Source: a virus. Taken from it: a stretch of 64,000 nt of DNA. Both the position numbers and the translations under genes were made by a program. Below are positions 39,495-47,745 of this stretch, one piece after another. How positions within the stretch are numbered: the stretch's first letter is position 1; each line of letters begins with the position of its first letter. The stretch is taken from the IMG/VR virus record IMGVR_UViG_3300042515_001753, positions 1 to 64,000 of that record; one strand, written 5' to 3'. The notes below the pieces were generated by a model. The model had not been told where the DNA came from, searched no databases, and worked only from the letters and a program-made list of their open reading frames with translations.

Positions 39495-39689
39495 ATGCCA
39501 CGGGAGTGGAATACACCTCATAGAGAAGACTGGAACGCACCGATACATAATATGCTTAAAGCAATAGATAATCACACTCACGAGTACTTCAAGAGTGGTG
39601 ATGAATGGCATCTAAATAAGGCACAAGAACTCAGAAAATATGTTGCTGAGTTGAAGGAATGGATACACCAAACCGAAGGACGATTATGA
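39495..39689 (+). CDS. Hypothetical protein (64 aa), plus-strand island
   Basis: Start at 39495 (MPREWNTPHREDWNAPIHNM) chosen over an upstream in-frame ATG at 39384 that sits in the minus-strand promoter region. Helical, Trp-rich (EWHLNKAQELRKYVAELKEW). CTAAATA about 30 bases upstream is a weak late-promoter match. First gene of a four-gene plus-strand operon overlapping the next gene as ATGA. Confidence 0.6.
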   Translation: MPREWNTPHREDWNAPIHNMLKAIDNHTHEYFKSGDEWHLNKAQELRKYVAELKEWIHQTEGRL

Positions 39690-39979
39690 AATTCAAATAT
39701 CCAACACTTGATAATATAGTTCCTGTGATGGTTGCATTTGTAGCAGCAGCAATTGTTGGAATGACTTTCACAAATTATGTAATATGTAATTTCAAGGTAA
39801 TGACTAGTTTACATTATCTGTATCTTGTAAAGGCATTTGATAAAAGTGGAGCAAAACCTCCAAGTAAATGTGACGATAATACATCAGAATCAATTCAAGT
39901 TTTGATGTCTCTTCTAGCAACTATTATTGCTTTGAAGGCAAACTTAAATAAAAAACCCGAAGAAAAAGAAAATGACTGA
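39686..39979 (+). CDS. Two-span membrane protein, holin-like (97 aa)
   Basis: Two predicted membrane helices (IVPVMVAFVAAAIVGMTF near 11-28, and IQVLMSLLATIIALKANL near 75-92), a loop with two cysteines, and a charged tail (NKKPEEKEND). Size and topology match class II holins and the gene lies among lytic enzymes, but the family is not recognised. Overlaps genes on both sides. Confidence 0.55.
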   Translation: MKFKYPTLDNIVPVMVAFVAAAIVGMTFTNYVICNFKVMTSLHYLYLVKAFDKSGAKPPSKCDDNTSESIQVLMSLLATIIALKANLNKKPEEKEND

Positions 39980-40082
39980 CCCAGTATGGAGTGTAAATAT
40001 ACTATTAGGTATTGGACTTGCCGGTGCTGCTTATATCATATACTATATACTTAAATTAGCATACGAAGAAGATAATGTATAA
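39972..40082 (+). CDS. Small membrane protein (36 aa)
   Basis: MTDPVWSVNILLGIGLAGAA then YIIYYILKLAYEEDNV: one membrane span with acidic tail. Overlaps both neighbours (8 bases each), so it is translated as part of the operon. Could be an accessory lysis or holin-regulating peptide. Confidence 0.55.
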   Translation: MTDPVWSVNILLGIGLAGAAYIIYYILKLAYEEDNV

Positions 40083-40416
40083 CTATAGAATCAAGAAGAT
40101 AGAAAGAATTGTTGATGGAGACACATTAGATGTTTCAATAGATTTGGGATTCAATCTTACAACTGTTCAAAGAGTTCGTCTCAAAGGTATTAATGCAGCA
40201 GAAACAAGAACCAAAGACCTTAAAGAAAAGGCAGAAGGTCTTGCGACAAAAGCGTGGTTAGAAAAAGAACTGTCCCGAGAAGGTGAATGGGTAATTGAAA
40301 CTTTCAAAGAAGATAAGTATGGAAGAATACTCGGCACTCTTTATTTTGTTGGAGACCCAGTTACGGTGAATGAGAGAATGATAAATGAAGGAATAGCAAA
40401 ACCTTTTATGGTGTAG
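40075..40416 (+). CDS. Thermonuclease-like (SNase-fold) nuclease (113 aa)
   Basis: Staphylococcal-nuclease homologue motifs: IVDGDTLDVSIDL (Ca-binding Asp), VQRVRLKGINAAET (catalytic Arg and Asp/Glu region), WLEKELSREGEWVIETF, KEDKYGRILGTLYF, NERMINEGIAKPF. Cleaves DNA and RNA. No signal peptide. Common in cyanophages, perhaps for host DNA breakdown. It is convergent with the GH24 lysozyme gene, overlapping by 11 bases. Confidence 0.85.
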   Translation: MYNYRIKKIERIVDGDTLDVSIDLGFNLTTVQRVRLKGINAAETRTKDLKEKAEGLATKAWLEKELSREGEWVIETFKEDKYGRILGTLYFVGDPVTVNERMINEGIAKPFMV

Positions 40417-41023
40417 ACCAAAGTTTTCCTTCTGCTTTTCTCCTTCTTAATAATCCTGCTTCAACATTAGTTCCAGGATTACGATAGAGTTTAAGTGCTT
40501 CCGGAACTTTATCCCATTCCTTATTCTTTAGGACTCTTGTAATAGTATTGAAGTCAGGATTACCATAAAAATCTGCACCGAGATTATAAGCAAAGCAAAG
40601 TAGAGCCCCTTTTTGACTGTCATTCATTTCACTCCAGTAAGGTATTTTTTGGAGAGCAGGAATAAACTCACGACGCAGTTGATAGTAGAACAAATCATCT
40701 GCTTCTTCTTGAGTGATTTTGTTTCCAATCATAAATCGGGTTCCATCCTTTCTACGAGTGCTTCCCCAACCTATCGTAATGGGCAAACCACCTGTAAGAG
40801 GATCGTAATATGCTTTAAGATGACATTTCTCAAATTCCTTAATAAGTTCTACACCTTCAATAGGCAATCCATCAAGTGTTGGTTCTATCTTTTGATTTCT
40901 ATAAATCCTAGCAAACTCATCCAAGATTTCTTTGTGAACTGATGCCTGAAGAAATGCCCAGGCACGATTTTGATGCTCCAGGTCTTTATGGTTCTCTACG
41001 GCATCTATGAATTTGATAGTCAT
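40406..41023 (-). CDS. GH24 lysozyme/endolysin (205 aa)
   Basis: Residues ~57-205 are a T4-lysozyme-type GH24 domain: ELIKEFEKCHLKAYYDPLTG with catalytic Glu65 and Asp74, ITIGWGSTR (Thr), then ITQEEADDLFYYQL and RRRKAEGKLWS at the end. About 55 N-terminal residues (helical, NHKDLEHQNRAWAFLQASVH) have no recognised fold. No signal peptide, so release would need a holin. Overlaps the C39-like gene by 4 bases. Confidence 0.88.
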   Translation of the reverse strand: MTIKFIDAVENHKDLEHQNRAWAFLQASVHKEILDEFARIYRNQKIEPTLDGLPIEGVELIKEFEKCHLKAYYDPLTGGLPITIGWGSTRRKDGTRFMIGNKITQEEADDLFYYQLRREFIPALQKIPYWSEMNDSQKGALLCFAYNLGADFYGNPDFNTITRVLKNKEWDKVPEALKLYRNPGTNVEAGLLRRRKAEGKLWSTP

Positions 41024-41718
41024 TTAAAGATTCTTCCCCAACCAGTTTTATCCTTACCGTTCTCTAACCATCTATACTTTAGAACTTCAACAGGATAAAC
41101 GGCACCTTTACCTTTATTTACGGGTGTAGTATAACCCGACATCAAATCCCCATATGGGTCATTACAGATATAAGATTTTCCATCAGGACTTTTTCCTATT
41201 ACACACAGCATGTGCCCACCAGTAGGAGAAGATAGAGTACCACGGTGGAGTATGCCAATAACAACGGGTCTCCCAGCAGATAACTCACGATCAAGATCAG
41301 CAAAAGAAAGATTGTAACTAAAGCGTGACTTAATTCCATAAGAATCAAGAACTTTGGTCTGAACCGTGTGATCAGTTGAGTCACCGATTGCAAACACTTT
41401 CTGAACATAGGCATCATCGCCCTTTGCTCCCTTTAAAGTACCTGGCTTAAAATACTCAAGGCACATAGCACAGGAAGAACTATTGCAAGTACGATTAGCG
41501 TCTCTATAATTATCTGTCTGAGGATAATATGGAACATTCAAAATTCCAGGAATGACTGCTTCTATTTTTGTTCTAAAGATTTTGACCCAGTTAGCAGTAT
41601 CCTCTATCAGGTCCGGACACTTACTTGCAAGATTCACTTCAAGTTGCTCTACTGCCGCAACATGTTTTGGGTTCTTTGGGTCATAATGTAGAAAAAAGTT
41701 GTGAAGGTCTATTCTCAT
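41020..41718 (-). CDS. C39-like cysteine peptidase (232 aa)
   Basis: Peptidase_C39_2 pattern: NVPYYPQTDNYRDANRTCNS with catalytic Cys78, RPVVIGILHRGTLSSPTGGH (catalytic His in GGHMLCVIG), SYICNDPYGDLM (Asp). The C-terminus VLKYRWLENGKDKTG is typical of bacteriocin/cell-wall-directed members. The first 60 residues are helical. Probably cleaves peptide cross-links of peptidoglycan alongside the adjacent lysozyme. Confidence 0.75.
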   Translation of the reverse strand: MRIDLHNFFLHYDPKNPKHVAAVEQLEVNLASKCPDLIEDTANWVKIFRTKIEAVIPGILNVPYYPQTDNYRDANRTCNSSSCAMCLEYFKPGTLKGAKGDDAYVQKVFAIGDSTDHTVQTKVLDSYGIKSRFSYNLSFADLDRELSAGRPVVIGILHRGTLSSPTGGHMLCVIGKSPDGKSYICNDPYGDLMSGYTTPVNKGKGAVYPVEVLKYRWLENGKDKTGWGRIFK

Positions 41719-41903
41719 TATTCGTCTCCTAAGTATTCAAGTGAAAAAACATCGTGTTCAGAAATATCGGGGTCCATCCATTCTCTAAACTCTGCCTGAA
41801 TTGCCTGAGCATCTTCAGTACCTTTATTCTCACATAATGTATGTATGCGATCAACTGCCCAATCATGTGATGTTCTTAGAGTCTGCTCTAGTAGTGTCAT
41901 CAT
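41718..41903 (-). CDS. Hypothetical protein (61 aa)
   Basis: MMTLLEQTLRTSHDWAVDRI followed by acidic EFREWMDPDISEHDVFSLEY. Small helical protein, not recognised. Start overlaps the end of the GIY-YIG gene by 41 bases; stop overlaps the peptidase start by one base. Confidence 0.55.
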   Translation of the reverse strand: MMTLLEQTLRTSHDWAVDRIHTLCENKGTEDAQAIQAEFREWMDPDISEHDVFSLEYLGDE

Positions 41904-42318
41904 AATAATCTTTCCGAAAATAACGATTTAGAATATTAGAATTATAGTACGCTGGAACCCCAGAGTCAAGTGATTCGGTCAGTACATTATTTAGAAAAAG
42001 TTGTCTTGTTTCCTCAAAGTTACACTTACCTTTGGTCTTATGAAGACTTATAATTTCTCTACTGAACAACTCTTTGCCATACTGAATTATATCTTCTTTC
42101 AGTTCGGGGCAAGAACCATAATAATTTTTCCAATCAGATTCTGACTTTACTTTTCTCTTCTTTCCTTTTGGTGTTCTGAACTGCCAAAGGTACTTGCGTC
42201 CAATATAATTTCTACCGGTGGTCTTACAGGATATGAGATATACGAATCCAAAATAATCTTCTATATGAGTTGACTCAAAAATCTCCCCATTATATCTCCA
42301 AGGATTCTCATAGCTCAT
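41863..42318 (-). CDS. SegE-like GIY-YIG endonuclease (151 aa)
   Basis: GFVYLISCKTTGRNYIGRK (residues ~24-42) is a GIY-YIG core (Y and Y-I-G), with KYLWQFRTPKGKKRKVKSES and WKNYYGSCPELKEDI as in T4 SegE and its relatives, and Glu-containing CNFEETRQLFLNNVL as the metal-binding helix. Free-standing homing endonuclease family of T4-like phages. Late promoter GATAAATA at 42340-42347. Confidence 0.8.
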   Translation of the reverse strand: MSYENPWRYNGEIFESTHIEDYFGFVYLISCKTTGRNYIGRKYLWQFRTPKGKKRKVKSESDWKNYYGSCPELKEDIIQYGKELFSREIISLHKTKGKCNFEETRQLFLNNVLTESLDSGVPAYYNSNILNRYFRKDYYDDTTRADSKNIT

Positions 42319-42339
42319 TTAGTAGTCTTATAGAGCTAT

Positions 42340-42347
42340 TATTTATC
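42340..42347 (-). promoter_or_regulatory. Late promoter GATAAATA
   Basis: NATAAATA match, 22 bases before the SegE-like gene. Confidence 0.55.
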
Positions 42348-42366
42348 CTTCAACGGAGACAAACCT

Positions 42367-42404
42367 AGTCTACATAAAAAAAGGAGACTTGTCAAGCCTC
42401 CTTT
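42367..42404 (-). terminator. Terminator with an embedded -35 box
   Basis: Minus strand AAAGGAGG, loop, CTCCTTT then TTTTTT (42404-42376). The loop contains TTGACA (42395-42390), 17 bases before TAGACT (42372-42367), a possible promoter for the SegE-like operon. Confidence 0.6.
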
Positions 42405-42425
42405 AAGTTATGTTAGGATTTTAGA

Positions 42426-42824
42426 TTATAAACCTAACATTTTTTTCAGTTGTTCTCTTTTTGAATCTTCACGCTTATTGCGTTCTCCAAATAAATCGTC
42501 TCTACGACTTTTTAGACGACCTCCCATTCTTTTTGCCTTTTCTTCTCTTTCGCCTCTTGGAAGTTTATTCAATCCTTTACTTCTACCTTGATGTTGATTA
42601 TCAAGAACATTTTGTGCCTTATAAGTCGTCTTTACACCTTTATCAATTTGCTTATCAGATTGGTCTGCCGCTGCCTCAACAATAGTTCCAATAGCTTCGG
42701 CATCCATCTCCATCATTACATAATGTGCCTCTTCTACGGTCTCTACGTGCCCCTGTGAGAGGAGATACTCAAGCACAAGGTCATAGGCATCACACTCGTA
42801 AGAGTCGGTAGTAAATGTTTTCAT
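42426..42824 (-). CDS. Hypothetical basic/acidic helical protein (132 aa)
   Basis: The N-terminal ~45 residues (AYDLVLEYLLSQGHVETVEE, AHYVMMEMDAEAI) match the C-terminal part of the neighbouring 370-aa protein (DTFDTVLEHLVAEGYADTNE, AALVIMANMSEEW): a shared helical module. The rest is highly charged (RGEREEKAKRMGGRLKSRRD, KREQLKKMLGL). Such proteins accompany head and scaffold genes in T4-like cyanophages; function unknown. Late promoter TATAAATA at 42843-42850. Confidence 0.65.
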   Translation of the reverse strand: MKTFTTDSYECDAYDLVLEYLLSQGHVETVEEAHYVMMEMDAEAIGTIVEAAADQSDKQIDKGVKTTYKAQNVLDNQHQGRSKGLNKLPRGEREEKAKRMGGRLKSRRDDLFGERNKREDSKREQLKKMLGL

Positions 42825-42842
42825 TTTTTTTACTTTTTTAGT

Positions 42843-42874
42843 TATTTATAAAAAAACCCCTCCGGGTGGAGAGG
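42843..42874 (-). terminator. Terminator running into late promoter
   Basis: Hairpin CCTCTCC-ACCC-GGAGGGG then TTTTTT, continuing as TATAAATA (42850-42843) before the 132-aa gene. Confidence 0.7.
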
Positions 42875-42899
42875 TCTTGTGATTACTTGAAAAATAATA

Positions 42900-44012
42900 T
42901 CAACCTTCTTTTTTTGGCATTTTGGCGCCAGAAGTGTGCCTTTCAGTGCCTGCAGAATCTCTATAGGTTTCTCTTTCTCTTCTTGGTGTTACATAACCTA
43001 CGCCGGGAACAGCACCAGTCTTTCCAGCATCTCTGGCAGCATTTCTTTCTGCTGCTCTTTTTGCTGCTCTTTGACGATTTTTATCGTAATTATCACCCTC
43101 ATCTAAAATACTCTGTCTCCACTCTTCACTCATATTTGCCATAATGACCAGAGCCGCTTCATTTGTATCAGCATAACCTTCGGCAACTAGGTGCTCAAGC
43201 ACAGTATCAAAAGTATCATACTCCATTTCCATATTCAGGCGCTGCTGTCTAGGAGTTGGTTTTGCAGCAGGAGTAGGCGATGTTTTTGCAACAGCAGGAG
43301 TTGGACTAAATGCAGCAGGTTTTGATGCTGCTGCTACAGTATTACTTAGTGTATTACTTGGAGCAACTTTAGGGGCACCGGCAGACTTTGCTGCCTGAAG
43401 TGCTTTCTCTGGAGATGCTCCAGATGCTCTTGCTGCTTGTGCTGCCTTCAATTCGGAGGAAGTTGGAGTTCTTCTCTCAAATGAAGTTTTACCTAACATA
43501 CCAGTTGCTGGTTTTGCCGGTGCTGTGGGTTTTGTGGGTGCTACTTTAGCGCCAGCGGGTGCTGGTGTAGCAGGTCTAGCGGCAGCGGGTGCTGCTGGTT
43601 TTGTGGCAGCGGGTGCTGGTGCTGCTGGTTTTGCGCCAGCGGGTGCTGGTGCTGCTGCTGGTTTTGCGGCAGGAGCAGGAGTAGTAGCGGGTCGTACTGA
43701 ACCAGGAGAAGAACCACTACCTCTCCTACCACCACTACCAGACCCACCAGCACTACCTGCGCCAGGAGTTGTTGGTAATGTAAAAACTGAAGAATTTTGT
43801 CCCGTGGTTCTTGCTCGACCTTGCTCTTCAAGATAAGACTCATACATCTCTTCCCAAGTATAATCACTCAGGTCATAACCCTCTTCAATAAGGCCATTTA
43901 CCCAAGTCTCAACTTCTTCCCAAACCTGCTCTTCGGTGAGTTCTTGAGGGGCATATACATTATTATATGCCTCCATCAAACCATATGCATCAGTACCAGT
44001 AAGTCTAGACAT
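42900..44012 (-). CDS. Ala/Pro-rich structural-type protein (370 aa)
   Basis: Ordered N-terminus (residues 1-65: ELTEEQVWEEVETWVNGLIE, WEEMYESYLEEQG), a long low-complexity linker (~66-265) of Gly/Ser then repeated PAPA/AAKPAA units, then the helical module shared with the 132-aa protein and a basic tail ending HTSGAKMPKKEG. Typical of phage virion-associated or scaffold proteins with flexible linker. Between two terminator/late-promoter units, hence a monocistronic late gene. Confidence 0.65.
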   Translation of the reverse strand: MSRLTGTDAYGLMEAYNNVYAPQELTEEQVWEEVETWVNGLIEEGYDLSDYTWEEMYESYLEEQGRARTTGQNSSVFTLPTTPGAGSAGGSGSGGRRGSGSSPGSVRPATTPAPAAKPAAAPAPAGAKPAAPAPAATKPAAPAAARPATPAPAGAKVAPTKPTAPAKPATGMLGKTSFERRTPTSSELKAAQAARASGASPEKALQAAKSAGAPKVAPSNTLSNTVAAASKPAAFSPTPAVAKTSPTPAAKPTPRQQRLNMEMEYDTFDTVLEHLVAEGYADTNEAALVIMANMSEEWRQSILDEGDNYDKNRQRAAKRAAERNAARDAGKTGAVPGVGYVTPRRERETYRDSAGTERHTSGAKMPKKEG

Positions 44013-44038
44013 CTTTTCTTATAAGTTCTTTATAGTTT

Positions 44039-44071
44039 TATTTATAAAAAAAGAGAGCCTCAAGGACTCTC
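44039..44071 (-). terminator. Terminator running into late promoter
   Basis: GAGAGTCCTTGAGGCTCTC then TTTTTTT, continuing as TATAAATA (44046-44039). It overlaps the stop of the 53-aa gene and starts the Ala/Pro-rich gene. Confidence 0.7.
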
Positions 44072-44221
44072 ATTAGTTTTATTATTCAACCAAATATAAG
44101 AATAGTCGTGGTCTCCAAAAAGCACATCATCATATTCGGCAGCATCCTTATAACATTTTATAATTTCTTCTTCACACCACTCATCGTAATTTCCATCACT
44201 ATTGAGTATTTTTGGTGTCAC
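44060..44221 (-). CDS. Small acidic protein (53 aa), GTG start
   Basis: Starts with GTG overlapping the nrdB stop (GTGA), encoding VTPKILNSDGNYDEWCEEEI, KCYKDAAEYDDVLFGDHDYS, YIWLNNKTNESP. Acidic and aromatic, not recognised. Coupling to nrdB suggests a role in nucleotide metabolism, but glutaredoxin-like CxxC is absent. Confidence 0.6.
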   Translation of the reverse strand: MTPKILNSDGNYDEWCEEEIIKCYKDAAEYDDVLFGDHDYSYIWLNNKTNESP

Positions 44222-45399
44222 AACTTGAATCCGGAGAAAGTGTCGGGTTTTACATCAGACTTAATACCTCCAACCAAATATGAAGTTATCTCTGATTCTT
44301 GTGGTGCTATTTGTACTTCTCTTGAATTCAACCAGTGTGAGGTCCAAGGAAGAGGATTATTCTTCGCAGGAATATCATAAAGTGGGCGAAGACCAATTGC
44401 CTTCATTCTGCGGTTGGCAGTCCATTCAACATACTGGCAAAGAAGTTTATCATTCAGTCCGATCATAGAACCATCCTTGAACAAATATTCTGCCCAGAGT
44501 TTTTCTTGATTGACTGCATTCTCAAAAGTCTTATAGACCCACTGCTCTTCTTCCTGTGAGATTTTCTTCATATCTGGGTCATCACCTTCCTTCCACTTGT
44601 TGAGGATGTTCTGGGTAATGACTAGGTGCTGACTCTCATCACGGGCAATTAGACCGATGATTTTTGCACTTCCTTCCATAAGTTTGAGTTCGCCAAATGC
44701 AAAACTGCAAGCGAAACTGACGTAAAAGCGAATACCTTCAAGAATATTAACGTTTGCAACTGCTCTGAAAAGTTTTCGTTTGAGTTCATATCTTTCTGCC
44801 TGTGCGTAGGGAACTGATTCTTGGGCATGTTTCCAAAGTTCAGAAGTTCCATAATGATGGGCACTATTGATGAAATCATTATATGCTTCGGTGACACTCA
44901 CGGCACGTTCTAGGATTCTTTCATCACGAAGAATTGTATCAAAGACATCCGCAGGGTCCGAATAAACATTCTTAATGATATAGGTATATGAGCGACTATG
45001 AATCATCTCCATAAACTCCCAGACCTTCATACACGCTTCCAGTTCAGGAAGAGAGCAGTAGGGAGCAAATGCCATACCAGGACCTCTTCCCTGAACCGAA
45101 TCAAGCATAATCTGATATTTCAGATTACTCGTAAAAATATGTTTTTGTTCCTGGCGTAATGTTTGATAATCACCACGATCTTTTTGTAAGGAGATTTCTT
45201 CGGGTCTCCAAAAGTATCCAAGTTGTTGTTGAGTTAATTTATCAAAGATTGGATACTTGTAAGAATCATAACGCTGAATGCCCAGAGGTGCTCCAAAAAA
45301 CATCGGTTGCTTTTTAGTATCTACCTCCTGAGAGTTAAAAACTGTCATTTGATTGACCACATTTTTCTCCTCTAGTTTTGTTTTAAAGTTAAAATCCAT
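44218..45399 (-). CDS. nrdB: Ribonucleotide reductase beta subunit
   Basis: Class I small subunit: YFWRPEEISLQKDRGDY near residue 65, ELEACMKVWEFMEMIHSRSY (Glu and His iron ligands), NILEGIRFYVSFACSFAFGE, IARDESQHLVITQNIL (second E-x2-H) and C-terminal TSYLVGGIKSD tail. Holds the di-metal centre and radical that start reduction of ribonucleotides by NrdA. Lies 45 bases downstream of nrdA. Confidence 0.95.
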   Translation of the reverse strand: MDFNFKTKLEEKNVVNQMTVFNSQEVDTKKQPMFFGAPLGIQRYDSYKYPIFDKLTQQQLGYFWRPEEISLQKDRGDYQTLRQEQKHIFTSNLKYQIMLDSVQGRGPGMAFAPYCSLPELEACMKVWEFMEMIHSRSYTYIIKNVYSDPADVFDTILRDERILERAVSVTEAYNDFINSAHHYGTSELWKHAQESVPYAQAERYELKRKLFRAVANVNILEGIRFYVSFACSFAFGELKLMEGSAKIIGLIARDESQHLVITQNILNKWKEGDDPDMKKISQEEEQWVYKTFENAVNQEKLWAEYLFKDGSMIGLNDKLLCQYVEWTANRRMKAIGLRPLYDIPAKNNPLPWTSHWLNSREVQIAPQESEITSYLVGGIKSDVKPDTFSGFKL

Positions 45400-45444
45400 A
45401 ATTTTTTTTCTCCAAATTAACTCACACTTTTATATTTACTCAGG

Positions 45445-47745
45445 TCAGATTTTGCAACTTTCACAGTCGTCTTCATCAGAACTCATAATATCATACAGGA
45501 GGGATTGAAGTTCTTCTTTAGATTCTTCAACCACTTCATCAGTCTTAATATCATAAGTATTCTGATAATAACTTGTTTTCCAACCTAGTTTATAAGTTGT
45601 AAGAAGGTCTTGTGCCATTACCGACACAGGTACTTCATTATTGGGATAATTTTCTGGATTATACGACCAGTTTCCAGAAATTGCCTGATCAAAGAACTTT
45701 TGCATAACAGCAACAATATTGATATAACCAGTATTGCTAGGCATATCCCAAAGAAGCGTATAGTTGTTCTTAAGAGTTTGATACTGGGGGACAATCTGCT
45801 TGAGAGGTCCTTTCTTTGATTTCTTAATGGACAAGTATCCCCGAGGTGGTTCAATTCCATTTGTTGCATTTGACACAACGGAACTGCTCTCCGAAGGCAT
45901 TTGTGCCGACAGTGTTGAGTTCCGTACTCCATATTGCTTAACTTGTTCCCTAAGACTATCCCAATCATACTTTAAGTTATTCGGAACAATTTCATCAACA
46001 TCCTTCTTGTATGTATCAATCGGTAGAATACCCTGACCATACTTAGTACGATGAGAATACTCACAGGCACCTTTTTCTTTCGCAAGATTTACGGTTGCCT
46101 TAATCAGATAATATTGGAATGCCTCACTCAAGTCGTGTACTAGTTTCCAGGCACCAGGGTCTCCATAGTTTTCTCCATTCTTGGCAAGATAGTGTGCCAG
46201 ACCAATATAACCTATCCCAAGTGATCGGCGCCTCTTGGTGAAGTTCTCTGCTGCCTTTACGGGGTAATTTTGATAGTCAATAATCTCATCCAAAGCACGA
46301 ACAGAAAGATCGCAAAGTTCTTTCATATCATCAAAGTGCTTTAATTTTCCAACATTTATCGCAGATAGAATACAAGTTGCGACTTCTCCATTCTCATCAT
46401 CAATATGCTGTATTGGAGTCGTGGGTTCGGTGATCTCCATACAAAGGTTACTCATATTAACCTTATCCAGATAAGAACTATGAGAGTTGCAGTGGTCAAT
46501 ATTCATAATGTAAATACGACCGGTCTCTGCTCTTTCCTTCAGAAGATCCAGAAAAAGTTCTTGTGCTCCAATAGTTTTTCTTGGAATAGACTCATCTTGC
46601 TCCGCATTTACATATATCTCATCGAATGAATCTGTACCAAAAGCATCATACAATCCGGGAACTGAGTGTGGGGAGAAAAGTGTGATCTCCTGATTCTTGA
46701 TGAATCTTTCATAGAACAGTTTGGATATTTGAATTCCATAATCCAATTTACGAACACGATTATCTTCAGTTCCTTTGTTATTTTTGAGAACTAGAATGTC
46801 TTCTATTTCTTGGTGCCAGATAGGAAAGAAAACTGTAGCAGAACCACCTCTGATGCCGTTCTGAGTGCAGCATCGGACAGTTGCCTCAAACTTCTTAAGG
46901 AAGGGCACCACGCCTGTGTGTTGTACCTCTCCGCCTCTGATTTTGCTGTTGATGCCACGTATTCTACCAGCGTTAATGCCGATACCAGCCCTTTGTGAGA
47001 CATATTTACCAATAGCCACATCGCTGCTAAAGATGCTATCGAGGGTGTCATCAACATCAACGAGAACACAAGATGCAAATTGACGAAGTGGAGTTCTGAC
47101 TCCTGCCATAATCGGCGTTGGGATGTTGATTTTGTGTTTGCTGATTGCGTCATAATATTTTTTAACGTAATCCAAACGAGTTTCCTTTGGATATTTAGAG
47201 AAGATGGTAGCAGCAATCATCAGGTACATAAACTGAGGAGTCTCATAAAGAGCACCGGAACTTCTGTCCTGAACCAGATACTTATCAACCACCTGACGGA
47301 GACCCGCATAGGTGAAGAGATAATCACGCTCATGTACAATAAAGGACTGAAGTTTCTCAAACTCTTCATCACTATAAAGACTCAGAATCTCGGCATCATA
47401 GACACCCTTATCAACACAATTATGAACGTGTTCAATCAGAGTAGGGCACTCGTGCATACGACCGAATAACTGCTTGCGGAGAGCGAACAGAAGCAGGCGA
47501 GCGGCAACAAACTGATAGTTAGGGTGGTCTAGGTCAATCAAGTCGCTTGCAGAGCGAATTAGAATCTCCTGAACCTCCGATGTGGTAATGCCATCATAAA
47601 ACTGAATACCGGACTGCATTTCAACTTGAGATGCCGATACTCCTGCTAAGTCCTTACACGCTTCTTCTACCATTAGGTGAAGTTTGTTTAAGTCAAGACC
47701 CTCAATCGATCCGTTTCTTTTAATAACCTTTGTTCCGTTGCTCAT
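45445..47745 (-). CDS. nrdA: Ribonucleotide reductase alpha subunit
   Basis: Start at 47745 (MSNGTKVIKRNG) because it overlaps the primase stop as ATGA. N-terminal ATP-cone (LDLNKLHLMVEEACKDLAG), then RQFASCVLVDVDDTLDSIF, SQRAGIGINAGRIRG, active-site loop MSNLCMEITEPTTPIQ, MPSESSSVVSNATNGIEPPR, and C-terminal CESCKI redox pair. Catalytic subunit that makes dNDPs for phage DNA synthesis, working with NrdB. Confidence 0.96.
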   Translation of the reverse strand: MSNGTKVIKRNGSIEGLDLNKLHLMVEEACKDLAGVSASQVEMQSGIQFYDGITTSEVQEILIRSASDLIDLDHPNYQFVAARLLLFALRKQLFGRMHECPTLIEHVHNCVDKGVYDAEILSLYSDEEFEKLQSFIVHERDYLFTYAGLRQVVDKYLVQDRSSGALYETPQFMYLMIAATIFSKYPKETRLDYVKKYYDAISKHKINIPTPIMAGVRTPLRQFASCVLVDVDDTLDSIFSSDVAIGKYVSQRAGIGINAGRIRGINSKIRGGEVQHTGVVPFLKKFEATVRCCTQNGIRGGSATVFFPIWHQEIEDILVLKNNKGTEDNRVRKLDYGIQISKLFYERFIKNQEITLFSPHSVPGLYDAFGTDSFDEIYVNAEQDESIPRKTIGAQELFLDLLKERAETGRIYIMNIDHCNSHSSYLDKVNMSNLCMEITEPTTPIQHIDDENGEVATCILSAINVGKLKHFDDMKELCDLSVRALDEIIDYQNYPVKAAENFTKRRRSLGIGYIGLAHYLAKNGENYGDPGAWKLVHDLSEAFQYYLIKATVNLAKEKGACEYSHRTKYGQGILPIDTYKKDVDEIVPNNLKYDWDSLREQVKQYGVRNSTLSAQMPSESSSVVSNATNGIEPPRGYLSIKKSKKGPLKQIVPQYQTLKNNYTLLWDMPSNTGYINIVAVMQKFFDQAISGNWSYNPENYPNNEVPVSVMAQDLLTTYKLGWKTSYYQNTYDIKTDEVVEESKEELQSLLYDIMSSDEDDCESCKI

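Noticed and set aside
43525-43836. Plus-strand Ala/Gly-rich frame opposite the 370-aa protein
   Set aside because: Mirror of the Pro/Ala repeat coding on the minus strand; no start signal and no downstream context.
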